DNA of 64,000 nt from Streptomyces sp. NBC_00654. GTDB lineage: Bacteria; Actinomycetota; Actinomycetes; Streptomycetales; Streptomycetaceae. Under the pieces are notes generated by a model. It saw nothing but the letters and a program-made list of their open reading frames with translations, searched no databases and had not been told where the DNA came from. The translations under genes and the position numbers were made by a program. Position 1 is the first letter of the stretch. Each line of letters starts with the position of its first letter. Below, piece after piece: positions 33,860-41,491 of the stretch. The stretch covers positions 1,364,001 to 1,428,000 of the forward strand of contig NZ_JAPEOB010000001.1 of assembly GCF_026341775.1 (NCBI RefSeq), in the 5' to 3' direction.

Positions 33860-34315
33860 GTGGCCCGCACCGAGTACTACGACGACCCGGCGCGCCCAAG
33901 CCGAACAGCGCGGTCGTCACCGCATCCGCCGTTGTCACCGACGACTACGGGCGCATCCTCCTACAGCGCCGCCGCGACAACGACCTATGGGCCTTGCCCA
34001 GCGGAGGCATGGACCTCACCGACCCCCTACCCGGCACAGACGTCCGCGAGGTCAAGGAAGAGACCGGCCTCGACGTAGAGATCGCCGGCCCTGTGGGCAC
34101 CTACACCGACCTGAAACACATCATCGCCTACACCGACGGCAAGGTCCGCCGACAGTTCAACGTCTGCTTCACCGGTGGCCAACTAGCAATCTCTGACGAA
34201 TCCACCGAACTCCGTCGTACCGCCGGAAGAGATCGAACATCTGCTGATGCAATATACCCAACGACTCAGGATCCAATACTTCCTGGAACATCGCGAGAAG
34301 CCGTGCGTGGGCTGA
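33860..34315 (+). pseudogene. Nudix hydrolase pseudogene with two frameshifts
   Basis: Joining three frames reads VARTEYYDDPA, then SAVVTASAVVTDDYGRILLQ, LWALPSGGMDLTDPLPG, the Nudix box REVKEETGLDVEIAG, GKVRRQFNVCFTGGQLAISDES, and finally PPEEIEHLLMQYTQRLRI to a stop at 34313-34315. The first shift is near 33890-33900 and the second near 34210-34220. Relatives would be about 150 residues. Nudix enzymes hydrolyse nucleoside diphosphates linked to other moieties. The catalytic box is intact but no single frame encodes the protein, so it is probably dead. A sequencing error at both sites is the alternative. Confidence 0.75.
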
Positions 34316-34594
34316 ACCGCCTGACGGCAGTAGCGACGGCAACAACTCCGCACAACTACGCAGCTCACCGGACCGGCAAACCGCACTTGACCCTGCGAGA
34401 AATAAAGTCGAAGGCTTCGAGTAGCACGCACACTATGTGCTGGTGGGCGAGACTCCGGTCCTCGTCCACAATTGCGGAACGGCTGATCCCTAAAGTTTCA
34501 AGCGGACCGAGGCATTGTCCGGTGAAGAGGTAGCCGCTGTCCTTCCATCCCGCCCCTGATGCCTCGCGTTCCTGGAGTTCCCGGTTGCGGCGCA
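34316..34594 (+). other. Gene debris containing an orphan HINT tail
   Basis: At 34431-34493 the frame reads HYVLVGETPVLVHNCGTADP and a stop. This closely matches the end of the RHS toxin's HINT domain (YYVLAGATPVLVHNC) but follows an in-frame stop (tag, 34421-34423). It is a relic of another toxin C-terminal cassette, with its toxin lost beyond a few codons. The rest of the segment shows no coding signal. Confidence 0.7.
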
Positions 34595-34595
34595 G

Positions 34596-34814
34596 TTAGA
34601 GGGAGCACAGGCACGGCGTGGGCAGAGCGATTCGCCGTTCGGAGCTCGGGGTCTTGGTCGGGAGGGCGGTCAGGCCGCCGGAGTTGGCGCGCCAGATGTT
34701 GGAAGTTTCGATGGCCAGGTCGAGATCTTCCCAGTGCAGGTCGGGGCGGAGTGCGAGTTCGAACAGTAAGTAGCAGGTGGTGGCTCGGGGGTGCTGGGAG
34801 AATATGGCGGGCAT
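34596..34814 (-). CDS. Short unidentified ORF, possibly a gene fragment
   Basis: 72 residues with strong Streptomyces third-position bias, so likely real or recently real coding DNA. It reads IFSQHPRATTCYLLFELALR, then DLDLAIETSNIWRANSGGLTALPTKT. No signal peptide, membrane segment or family recognised. No RBS before ATG 34814, and the frame stays open upstream for a short way, so it may be the remains of a larger gene. A 34-residue peptide frame lies upstream on the same strand (34834-34938). Confidence 0.4.
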   Translation of the reverse strand: MPAIFSQHPRATTCYLLFELALRPDLHWEDLDLAIETSNIWRANSGGLTALPTKTPSSERRIALPTPCLCSL

Positions 34815-34833
34815 CTTCGGCAGGAAGTGGTTT

Positions 34834-34938
34834 CTAGCTGATGAGGCAGGAGTTGCCGGTGTGTACGTGCAGGGATGCTGCGAGTGATCTCTCCTCGCGT
34901 ACCGCGTGTTCCAGCGTGGACTTGAGTAGGGAATGCAT
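34834..34938 (-). CDS. Possible 34-residue peptide
   Basis: ATG 34938 opens a 34-codon frame (MHSLLKSTLEHAVREE, ending TGNSCLIS). It is divergent from the XRE regulator and upstream of the unidentified short ORF. An amphipathic start and a Cys/Ser-containing tail are all that can be seen. There is no clear RBS, so it is only a candidate small gene. Confidence 0.2.
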   Translation of the reverse strand: MHSLLKSTLEHAVREERSLAASLHVHTGNSCLIS

Positions 34939-35157
34939 GCACGCTGACGTCAACTGGGAGCCGCCACCAAAGCCCGAGTTCCGGACAAGTCGGGGGGAGG
35001 GGCGTCGGGTAGGTCCGTTCGGGCCTGTCAGGCAGCACCGTTCTTTTCCAGATCTCGCGCTGTGTCCCCATCCGGGGTGAACTGCCTGTCCCCAGGTGCC
35101 CGTTGGCGCCGGCCCCGGCGTAGCGTGGATGCTGACGTCCGCCTGTGGGGGTGACCC

Positions 35158-36384
35158 GTGCAGTTCCGCGAAGAGTCCAGCATCGGAGACCGGATCGCTC
35201 GGCTGCGACTGCGCCGAAAGCTCGCCCAGGAACGGCTCGCCGAGCGGGCCGGTGTCTCGGTGGATGTCGTGCGCAAGCTTGAGCAAGGAGTGCGCAATAC
35301 CGCCCGGCTCACGACTCTCAACGCCTTGGCCCGCGCCCTGGACGTGGAGCCGTCCGTGCTTGGCGGGCAGCCGACCACCTTCGAGGTGCGGGGCGAACAG
35401 GACCAGCCGTCCGTGCTCGCACTTCGACAGGCTGTCTCTCCGCTTGCTGATCTTCTCGGAGAGGAGGCCGACCCCGAGGAGCCGCCGTCTCTCGCGGATT
35501 TGCGTGCCGCCCTCCGTTCCACCGAATGCATCAGGCGCGACGGCCGGATCAGCGAGATCGGTGCGCTGCTGCCGCAGCTGATCAAGGACGCGCGTGCCGC
35601 CGTACGAGCTCACCATGGAGCCGAAGCCGCCGCCGCTCACGCTGTGCTCGCCGAGGCGTATCAGATCGCGGCGACCACACTGACGGCACTCGGCAAGGAG
35701 GACGCGGCGTTCACCGCCATGGAGCGGGCGGCCGAAGCGGCGCGGAGAGGGGATGACCCGCATCTGGAGACGGTCGGTGTCTCCACCCTTGCCTGGGTGC
35801 TGACCAGGCAGGGACGGCTGGCCGACGCGGAGCGGATCGCCGTCGCCACGGCCGAACGTGTGGAACCCACCTTCCGCTCACGGCCCGTCGAGCTGTCTCT
35901 CTGGGGCATCCTCCTGCTGCGCGCCGCGACCGCCGCCGTCCGCGCGGGTCGGCACGACACCGTGCGGGACCTGATCGGCCTTGCGGGCGCCGCCGCGGCC
36001 CGTATCGGTACGGACCGGCTCGACTACGCGACTCCGTTCGGTCCGACGAACGTGGGTGTGGCCAAGGTCAACTTCCTGGTGGAGATGGAGGAGAACGCCG
36101 AGGCGCTGAGCGCCGCGCGTGTCGTCCCCGATCTGCGGTCGCTGCCGCCCACCTGGCTCGCCCGCTTCCACGTGGACCGGGCGCAGGCCTGCGTGGAACT
36201 GGACAGGGCCGATGGGGCTACCCAGGCCCTGCTCGTGGCTGAGCGCATCGCGCCGGAGTGGATGCGGTACCACTCGACGAGCCGCCGGCTCGTCGCCGAC
36301 CTGCGGGGCAGGGAACGACGCCGTACGTCCCCCATTGCGGAGCTTGCCGAGCGGATCAACCTCGACGGGCAGGCTTGCGACTAG
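35158..36384 (+). CDS. XRE-family regulator with TPR-like C-terminal domain
   Basis: 408 residues. The N-terminal Cro/CI helix-turn-helix spans about residues 8-65 (IGDRIARLRLRRKLAQERLAERAGVS, then VVRKLEQGVRNTARLTTLNAL). The remainder is a helical repeat array of tetratricopeptide type (AHAVLAEAYQIAATTLTALGKEDAAF, VGVSTLAWVLTRQGRLADAERIA). This architecture is very common in Streptomyces regulators that pair with small neighbouring genes. It is probably cytoplasmic and ligand- or peptide-responsive. GTG 35158 follows a GGGGGTG RBS. A TTGGCG/TAGCGT pair at about 35103-35136 may be its promoter. Confidence 0.82.
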   Translation: MQFREESSIGDRIARLRLRRKLAQERLAERAGVSVDVVRKLEQGVRNTARLTTLNALARALDVEPSVLGGQPTTFEVRGEQDQPSVLALRQAVSPLADLLGEEADPEEPPSLADLRAALRSTECIRRDGRISEIGALLPQLIKDARAAVRAHHGAEAAAAHAVLAEAYQIAATTLTALGKEDAAFTAMERAAEAARRGDDPHLETVGVSTLAWVLTRQGRLADAERIAVATAERVEPTFRSRPVELSLWGILLLRAATAAVRAGRHDTVRDLIGLAGAAAARIGTDRLDYATPFGPTNVGVAKVNFLVEMEENAEALSAARVVPDLRSLPPTWLARFHVDRAQACVELDRADGATQALLVAERIAPEWMRYHSTSRRLVADLRGRERRRTSPIAELAERINLDGQACD

Positions 36385-36503
36385 GACGGGCTGCCCCAGT
36401 CGTCCCGCGGAGTCGCACGGGATGTCACTGGGCGGGCCCTGTGGCCGCGCCTAGCGTGAGGGAGCCGTCAGAAGAGGACGCTTCGCACGAATAATGAGGA
36501 TCC

Positions 36504-36791
36504 ATGCCGAACCCTGATGTCCGCCTGCTGCCGTGGTCCGACGCACAAGGCAAGGGGTGTCTTCTGATCACGGACAACGACGCGCCCGGACCCGTCTCGC
36601 GTGTCGCCGATCAGGTCGAAGCCGTACAGCTCGGCATGGGCCAGGAGCTGATCGGACACGCGGAGGAGATTCTCGGCGATCCGCGCGCCGATCCCGGGCA
36701 GGTTCGCTACCTGGCCGCCCGGCTGACCGAGGCCCTGGGGGACGCCGTGAGGGTGGCGGTGAGCAGGGGCGCGCGGGCCGGGCGTGGGTGA
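36504..36791 (+). CDS. Small conserved protein downstream of the XRE regulator
   Basis: 95 residues: PNPDVRLLPWSDAQGKGCLLITDN, then a helical part (VADQVEAVQLGMGQELIGHAEEILGD, YLAARLTEALGDAVRVAVSRG). I recognise this as a frequent small partner of XRE-TPR regulators in Streptomyces; its function is unknown. GAGGA lies 4 nt before ATG 36504. It is 119 bp after the regulator and probably in the same transcription unit or its target. Confidence 0.7.
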   Translation: MPNPDVRLLPWSDAQGKGCLLITDNDAPGPVSRVADQVEAVQLGMGQELIGHAEEILGDPRADPGQVRYLAARLTEALGDAVRVAVSRGARAGRG

Positions 36792-36814
36792 GGAGAAATG
36801 GGCACGAGGGGCCC

Positions 36815-37075
36815 TCCCACAACCCACATCCGTCCCAAGGCCCCGCATCCGTCCCGAGCCCCGCACCCATACCCGGCCCCGCATCCGTACCGGGCCCCGC
36901 AGCCGGCACCGCTCCGGCTCCGCGCCCGGCGCGCCTGCCGCGGGTGCCCGCGCGTCGGCCCCCGCGCGTCGGACCGCACGCGTCGGCCCCCGCCCTCGGC
37001 CCGCACGCGCCGGACCCCCGCGCCCCGCTCCCGCCCCGCTCCCGCCACGCTCCCGCCACGCCCCGTGCCCGACTT
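36815..37075. repeat. Low-complexity C-rich tandem repeats
   Basis: The gap 36792-37209 is noncoding. It begins with degenerate repeats of gccccgcatccgta/gtccc and continues into gcgtcggcccccgc and gctcccgccac units. No gene or hairpin stands out. The last 60 bp hold the amidohydrolase promoter, with a less GC-rich stretch at 37155-37175. Confidence 0.6.
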
Positions 37076-37209
37076 GCCGAAGAAGCGGCGGAGTGTACCC
37101 ACCACGCACCCCCCTCACACGCCCCCGCGCCCAAAAATGTTCGCCTGAGCGGCTGAAGTTTTGTTGATATGTGGCCAGTTGAGGGTGTGAGGGGCCTACT
37201 CTTCAACAG

Positions 37210-38448
37210 GTGAACCAGTTGAAGTCCCGCACCGATGCCCTTGCCGAGCTGTCCGGGGAAGCCGCTCTGCCCGGCACGCTGTCCGAGGAGCTCCGCGCCG
37301 AGCTGATCGCGTTCCGTCGTGATCTGCACATGCACCCCGAGCTCGGCAACCAGGAGTTCCGTACCACCGCGGCCATCAAGGACCGGCTGGAGAAGGCCGG
37401 GCTGAAGCCGCGGGTGCTCTCCATCGGGACCGGGCTGATGTGTGACGTGGGGGAGTGGGACGGGGTGACGCCCATGCTGGCGTTGCGGGCCGACATCGAC
37501 GCGCTGCCGATCCCGGACACCAAGGCGGGGGTCTCCTACCGGTCCACCGTGCCCGAGCGGGCGCACGCCTGCGGGCACGACGTGCACACCACCACCGTGC
37601 TGGGCGCCGGGCTCGTGCTGGCCGGGCTGGCGCGGCAGGGGCTGCTGCCCAGGGCCGTGCGGCTGATCTTCCAGCCCGCCGAGGAGGTGCTGCCCGGCGG
37701 CGCCACCGACGCGATCGAGGCCGGGGTGCTGGAGGGCGTCGGGCGGATCATCGGGGTGCACTGCGACCCGAAGGTGGACGTCGGGCGCATCGGGCTGCGG
37801 GCCGGGGCCATCACCTCCGCCTGCGACCGGCTGGAGGTGTCCATGGACGGGCCCGGCGGGCACACCGCCCGGCCGCACCTGACCACCGACCTGGTCACCG
37901 CCGCCGCCCGGGTGGCCACCGACGTACCCGCGCTGCTGGCCCGCCGGACCGACGCCCGCTCGGGGCTCGCCGTCACCTGGGGGCGGCTGGAGACCGGGCA
38001 CGCGTGCAACGTCATCCCGCAGCACGCCGAACTGTCCGGAACTGTTCGCTGCCTGGACCTGGACGCCTGGCGGGAGGCGCCCGACCTCGTGCACACCGCC
38101 ATCGACGAGGTGGCGGGCATGCACCGGGCCAAGACCGTGATCAATTACGTGCGCGGGGTGCCGCCCGTGGTGAACGACGCCGAGACGGTCGCCCTGCTCG
38201 ACGCCGCGATGACCGAGCGGCGCGGTTCGTACGCGATCGAGGACACCGAGCAGAGCCTCGGGGGCGAGGACTTCTCCTGGTACCTGGAGCACGTGCCGGG
38301 CGCGATGGCGCGCCTCGGGGTGCGTACTCCGGGGGACACCCGCGGGCTCGACCTGCACCGGGGGAACTTCGACGTGGACGAGGAGGCGATCACCGTGGGT
38401 GTGGAGCTGTTCACGGCGGCCGCGCTGCTCGACGGCAACCGTTCGTGA
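37210..38448 (+). CDS. M20-family amidohydrolase (peptidase M20D type)
   Basis: 412 residues. A zinc-dependent hydrolase of N-acyl amino acids or related amides: HMHPELGNQEFRTTAA, the metal-binding LRADIDALPI and HACGHDVHT, the catalytic/metal FQPAEEVLPGGA, then a dimerisation domain (SMDGPGGHTARPH) and a final metal-binding GGEDFSWYL. Cytoplasmic, no signal. Length is normal. GTG 37210 is the first start. It stands alone, 160 bp before the BMP lipoprotein, and may join the salvage cluster functionally. The substrate is not predictable. Confidence 0.85.
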   Translation: MNQLKSRTDALAELSGEAALPGTLSEELRAELIAFRRDLHMHPELGNQEFRTTAAIKDRLEKAGLKPRVLSIGTGLMCDVGEWDGVTPMLALRADIDALPIPDTKAGVSYRSTVPERAHACGHDVHTTTVLGAGLVLAGLARQGLLPRAVRLIFQPAEEVLPGGATDAIEAGVLEGVGRIIGVHCDPKVDVGRIGLRAGAITSACDRLEVSMDGPGGHTARPHLTTDLVTAAARVATDVPALLARRTDARSGLAVTWGRLETGHACNVIPQHAELSGTVRCLDLDAWREAPDLVHTAIDEVAGMHRAKTVINYVRGVPPVVNDAETVALLDAAMTERRGSYAIEDTEQSLGGEDFSWYLEHVPGAMARLGVRTPGDTRGLDLHRGNFDVDEEAITVGVELFTAAALLDGNRS

Positions 38449-38536
38449 GCTGTTCGGAGGCCATTCATGGACGCGCTGGACCACTTCTGTTCGCGACGAT
38501 CCGATAACGGCTTCCGTACGGGTCCTTATCTGACAT

Positions 38537-38552
38537 CTACGCGCGTTACGAT
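38537..38552 (+). promoter_or_regulatory. Palindromic operator candidate and -10 of the BMP lipoprotein gene
   Basis: ctacgcgcgtta (38537-38548) matches 10 of 12 positions of the perfect palindrome CTACGCGCGTAG found before add. It overlaps a TACGAT -10-like hexamer (38547-38552). A repressor bound here would block the promoter. Confidence 0.5.
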
Positions 38553-38608
38553 CGCCGCGAAACCAGCGCCGGAAGAGGCGCTTCGGTCAGGTTTGAAGGA
38601 GCCTTCCC

Positions 38609-39658
38609 TTGCGCCGGATCACCAGGATTGCCACCGTGGGCGTTGCGTCCGCAGCGCTTGCGCTCAGCGCCACCGCGTGTGGCGGAAAATCATCGTCGGA
38701 CGCCGGGTCCGACTCCAAGGAAGCCAAGACGGCCATCGCGTACGACATCGGTGGCCGCGGCGACCAGTCGTTCAACGATGCTGCCTACGCCGGTCTTGCC
38801 AAGGCCGAGAAGGAACTCGGCGTCAAGGGCACCGAGGCGGAGCCCTCCGACGGTGAGTCGGATGCCGACAAGGTGCAGCGCCTCACGGAGCTGGCCCGTG
38901 CCGGCAACAATCCGGTGATCGGCGTCGGTTTCGCCTACGCGCCCGCCATCAAGAAGGTCGCGCCGAAGTTCCCGAAGATCACCTTCGGGATCATCGACGA
39001 CGCCTCGGTGACCGGCGACAACATCGCCAACATCGTCTTCAACGAGGAGCAGGGCTCCTACCTCGCTGGTGTCGCCGCCGCCAAGGTCACCAAGACGAAG
39101 ACGGTCGGCTTCATCGGTGGTGTCGAGACTCCGCTGATCAAGAAGTTCCAGGCCGGCTACGAGCAGGGTGTCAAGGACACCGACCCCTCGGTCAAGGTCC
39201 AGTCGCAGTACCTGACCCAGCCGCCGAACTTCGACGGCTTCTCCAAGCCCGACCTCGGCAAGGCCGCCGCCCAGGGCCAGCTCGACAAGAAGGCCGACGT
39301 GATCTACTCGGCGGCCGGTCTGGCCGGTTCCGGTGCGATCGAGGCTGTCTCCAAGGCCGGCAAGTGGAACATCGGCGTCGACTCCGACCAGTACCAGCAG
39401 AAGGGCCTCGCCGCCTACAAGGCGAGCATTCTGACCTCGGTCACCAAGGACGTCGAGGACTCGGTCTTCAACCTGATCAAGTCGGTCAAGGACGGCAAGC
39501 CGGAGACCGGCGAGGTCCGCTACGGCCTCGACAAGGATGGCGTCGGCCTCTCGATGTCCAACCCGGCCTTCACCAAGATGACCGAGGTCATCGCTGCTGT
39601 GGACGAGGCGAAGAAGAGCATCATCGACGGCAAGATCACCGTCAAGACCACCCCGTAA
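38609..39658 (+). CDS. BMP-family nucleoside-binding lipoprotein of an ABC importer
   Basis: 349 residues. The signal ends at a lipobox with Cys24 (ALSATACGG), so it is membrane-anchored outside. It is the extracellular receptor of a BmpA/Med-type uptake system: IAYDIGGRGDQSFNDAAYAGL, IGVGFAYAPAIKKVAPKFPK, FNEEQGSYLAGVAAAKVTKT, VGFIGGVETPLIKKFQAGYEQG. This family binds purine and pyrimidine nucleosides, and the downstream deaminase and phosphorylase genes agree. The start is TTG 38609 with GAAGGAG 7 nt upstream. It is separated from the ATPase by 273 bp with two hairpins. Confidence 0.9.
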   Translation: MRRITRIATVGVASAALALSATACGGKSSSDAGSDSKEAKTAIAYDIGGRGDQSFNDAAYAGLAKAEKELGVKGTEAEPSDGESDADKVQRLTELARAGNNPVIGVGFAYAPAIKKVAPKFPKITFGIIDDASVTGDNIANIVFNEEQGSYLAGVAAAKVTKTKTVGFIGGVETPLIKKFQAGYEQGVKDTDPSVKVQSQYLTQPPNFDGFSKPDLGKAAAQGQLDKKADVIYSAAGLAGSGAIEAVSKAGKWNIGVDSDQYQQKGLAAYKASILTSVTKDVEDSVFNLIKSVKDGKPETGEVRYGLDKDGVGLSMSNPAFTKMTEVIAAVDEAKKSIIDGKITVKTTP

Positions 39659-39688
39659 CGGCTTCTGCCGTCCGGCTGGTTTCCTGTG

Positions 39689-39806
39689 GGCCCGGAGTGC
39701 GCGACACCGCCGCTCCGGGCCTGCGGAGTACCACTCGCAATACCTCGAAGAAGATCCGCCTCTCGCAGTGCTCCTCCGTACCGGCCCGGATACTGACATC
39801 CGGGCC
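39689..39806 (+). terminator. Two hairpins between the BMP gene and the ATPase gene
   Basis: ggcccggag pairs with ctccgggcc (39689-39697 and 39713-39721). ggcccggat pairs with atccgggcc (39783-39791 and 39798-39806, 6-nt loop). They may partly end transcription or protect the 3' end of the abundant receptor mRNA. Confidence 0.5.
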
Positions 39807-39840
39807 GTGCTGTGCACCTGTGTTTTACGATTCGGCAGCG

Positions 39841-39852
39841 CTACGCGTGTAG
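39841..39852 (+). promoter_or_regulatory. Palindromic operator candidate upstream of the importer ATPase
   Basis: ctacgcgtgtag matches 11 of 12 positions of CTACGCGCGTAG before add. It lies 80 bp before the ATPase start, suggesting a second promoter for the permease-deaminase-phosphorylase operon under the same regulator. Confidence 0.5.
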
Positions 39853-39931
39853 ACAGCCCTCCGGCGCGATAACTTCACCCCGCCCCTCAGCCACTCCGCT
39901 CCCGCTCCTGTCCGGCCAAGGAGAGTGCGTC

Positions 39932-41491
39932 ATCAACGCGTCCAGCAGCCCCCCCGCCGTAGAACTGCACGGCATCACCAAGCGATTCCCCGGCGTCGTC
40001 GCCAACCACAACATCGACATCACCATCGGCAAGGGCACGGTCCACGCCCTCGTCGGCGAGAACGGGGCCGGTAAGTCCACCCTGATGAAGATCCTCTACG
40101 GCATGCAGAAGCCGGATGAGGGAACCATCGCGGTCGACGGCGACCTGGTCTCCTTCAGTAACCCGGGCGATGCCATCGCACGCGGCATCGGCATGGTGCA
40201 CCAGCACTTCATGCTCGCCGACAACTTCACCGTCCTGGAGAACGTCGTCCTCGGCGGCGAGAAGCTGCACGGCATCGGGTCCGCGGCCCGCAAGAAGATC
40301 AAGGAGATCTCGGACGCGTACGGTCTGGGGATCCGGCCCGACGCACTCGTGGAAGACCTCGGCGTCGCCGACCGTCAGCGCGTGGAGATCCTCAAGGTCC
40401 TCTACCGAGGTGCCCGCATCCTCATCCTGGACGAGCCGACTGCCGTGCTCGTGCCGCAGGAGGTCGACGCGCTCTTCGACAACCTCCGTGAGCTCAAGGC
40501 CGAGGGCCTCACGGTCATCTTCATCTCGCACAAGCTCGGCGAGGTCCTGTCGGTTGCCGACGACATCACCGTGATCCGCCGCGGTACGACGGTGGGTACC
40601 GCCGACCCGGCGAACACCACCACGAAGCAGCTCGCCGAACTGATGGTGGGCAGCGAACTGCCCTCGCCGGAAACTCGCGAGTCGACGGTCACGGACGTTC
40701 CGATGCTCCGTGTCGAGGGTCTCGCGCTCAGTGTGACCGACCCCGACGGAGCCGTCCGCGACGTCCTCGCCGGGGTCGGCTTCACCATCCACAAGGGTGA
40801 GGTCCTCGGGATCGCCGGGGTCGAGGGCAACGGCCAGACCGAGCTGATCGAGACCCTGATCGGGATGCGGGATCCGGACGCCGGGGTGATCACTCTCGAC
40901 ACCGATGACGTTTCGCACGCCCCCACGCGCAAGCGGCGTGAGAGCGGCATCGGATACATTCCGGAGGACCGGCACCGGCACGGTGTCCTTCTGGACGCCC
41001 CGCTCTGGGAGAACCGGATCCTCGGCCATGTCACCGAGAAGCCCAACAGCCGGGGCTGGTTGCTGGACCCGGGCGCGGCACGTGCCGACACCGAGCGGAT
41101 CGTGCGCGAGTACGACGTCCGTACCCCTGGCATCGAGGTGACCGCGGCCTCGCTCTCCGGCGGCAACCAGCAGAAGCTGATCGTCGGCCGCGAGATGAGC
41201 CACAACCCCAAGCTGCTGATCGCGGCGCACCCCACCCGGGGTGTGGATGTCGGTGCCCAGGCGCAGATCTGGGACCAGATCCGTGAAGCGCGCCGCGAAG
41301 GGCTGGCCGTCCTGCTGATCTCGGCGGATCTGGACGAGCTGATCGGGCTCTCCGACACCCTGCGCGTCATGTACCGCGGCCGGCTGGTCGCCGATGCCGA
41401 CCCGGCCACCATCACTCCGGAGGAACTGGGCTCGGCCATGACCGGCGCCGCCACCGGTCACCTCGAAAGCCCGGAGGACGAGGCCCGATGA
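39932..41491 (+). CDS. ABC transporter ATPase, nucleoside (BMP-type) importer
   Basis: 519 residues with two fused nucleotide-binding domains, as in sugar and nucleoside CUT2/BMP importers. Domain 1 has Walker A GENGAGKST (about 42-50) and Walker B ILILDEPTAVL; its signature motif is degenerate (VADRQRVEIL). Domain 2 has a degenerate Walker A (GVEGNGQTE) but an intact LSGGNQQKLIVGRE. The start is odd: AAGGAGAG lies 6 nt before ATC (39932-39934), and no ATG, GTG or TTG occurs nearby in frame. The next upstream start is GTG 39812, with no RBS, adding 40 unlikely residues. The stop overlaps the permease ATG. Confidence 0.85.
   Translation: MNASSSPPAVELHGITKRFPGVVANHNIDITIGKGTVHALVGENGAGKSTLMKILYGMQKPDEGTIAVDGDLVSFSNPGDAIARGIGMVHQHFMLADNFTVLENVVLGGEKLHGIGSAARKKIKEISDAYGLGIRPDALVEDLGVADRQRVEILKVLYRGARILILDEPTAVLVPQEVDALFDNLRELKAEGLTVIFISHKLGEVLSVADDITVIRRGTTVGTADPANTTTKQLAELMVGSELPSPETRESTVTDVPMLRVEGLALSVTDPDGAVRDVLAGVGFTIHKGEVLGIAGVEGNGQTELIETLIGMRDPDAGVITLDTDDVSHAPTRKRRESGIGYIPEDRHRHGVLLDAPLWENRILGHVTEKPNSRGWLLDPGAARADTERIVREYDVRTPGIEVTAASLSGGNQQKLIVGREMSHNPKLLIAAHPTRGVDVGAQAQIWDQIREARREGLAVLLISADLDELIGLSDTLRVMYRGRLVADADPATITPEELGSAMTGAATGHLESPEDEAR

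Noticed and set aside
36815..37148. Pro/Arg-rich plus-strand ORFs after the small XRE partner
   Set aside because: They are translations of C-rich repeats with no RBS and no codon-position bias.
39812..39931. GTG 39812 as the start of the importer ATPase
   Set aside because: No RBS, the added 40 residues are Pro/Ser-rich and unlike the family, and they overlap the operator candidate.
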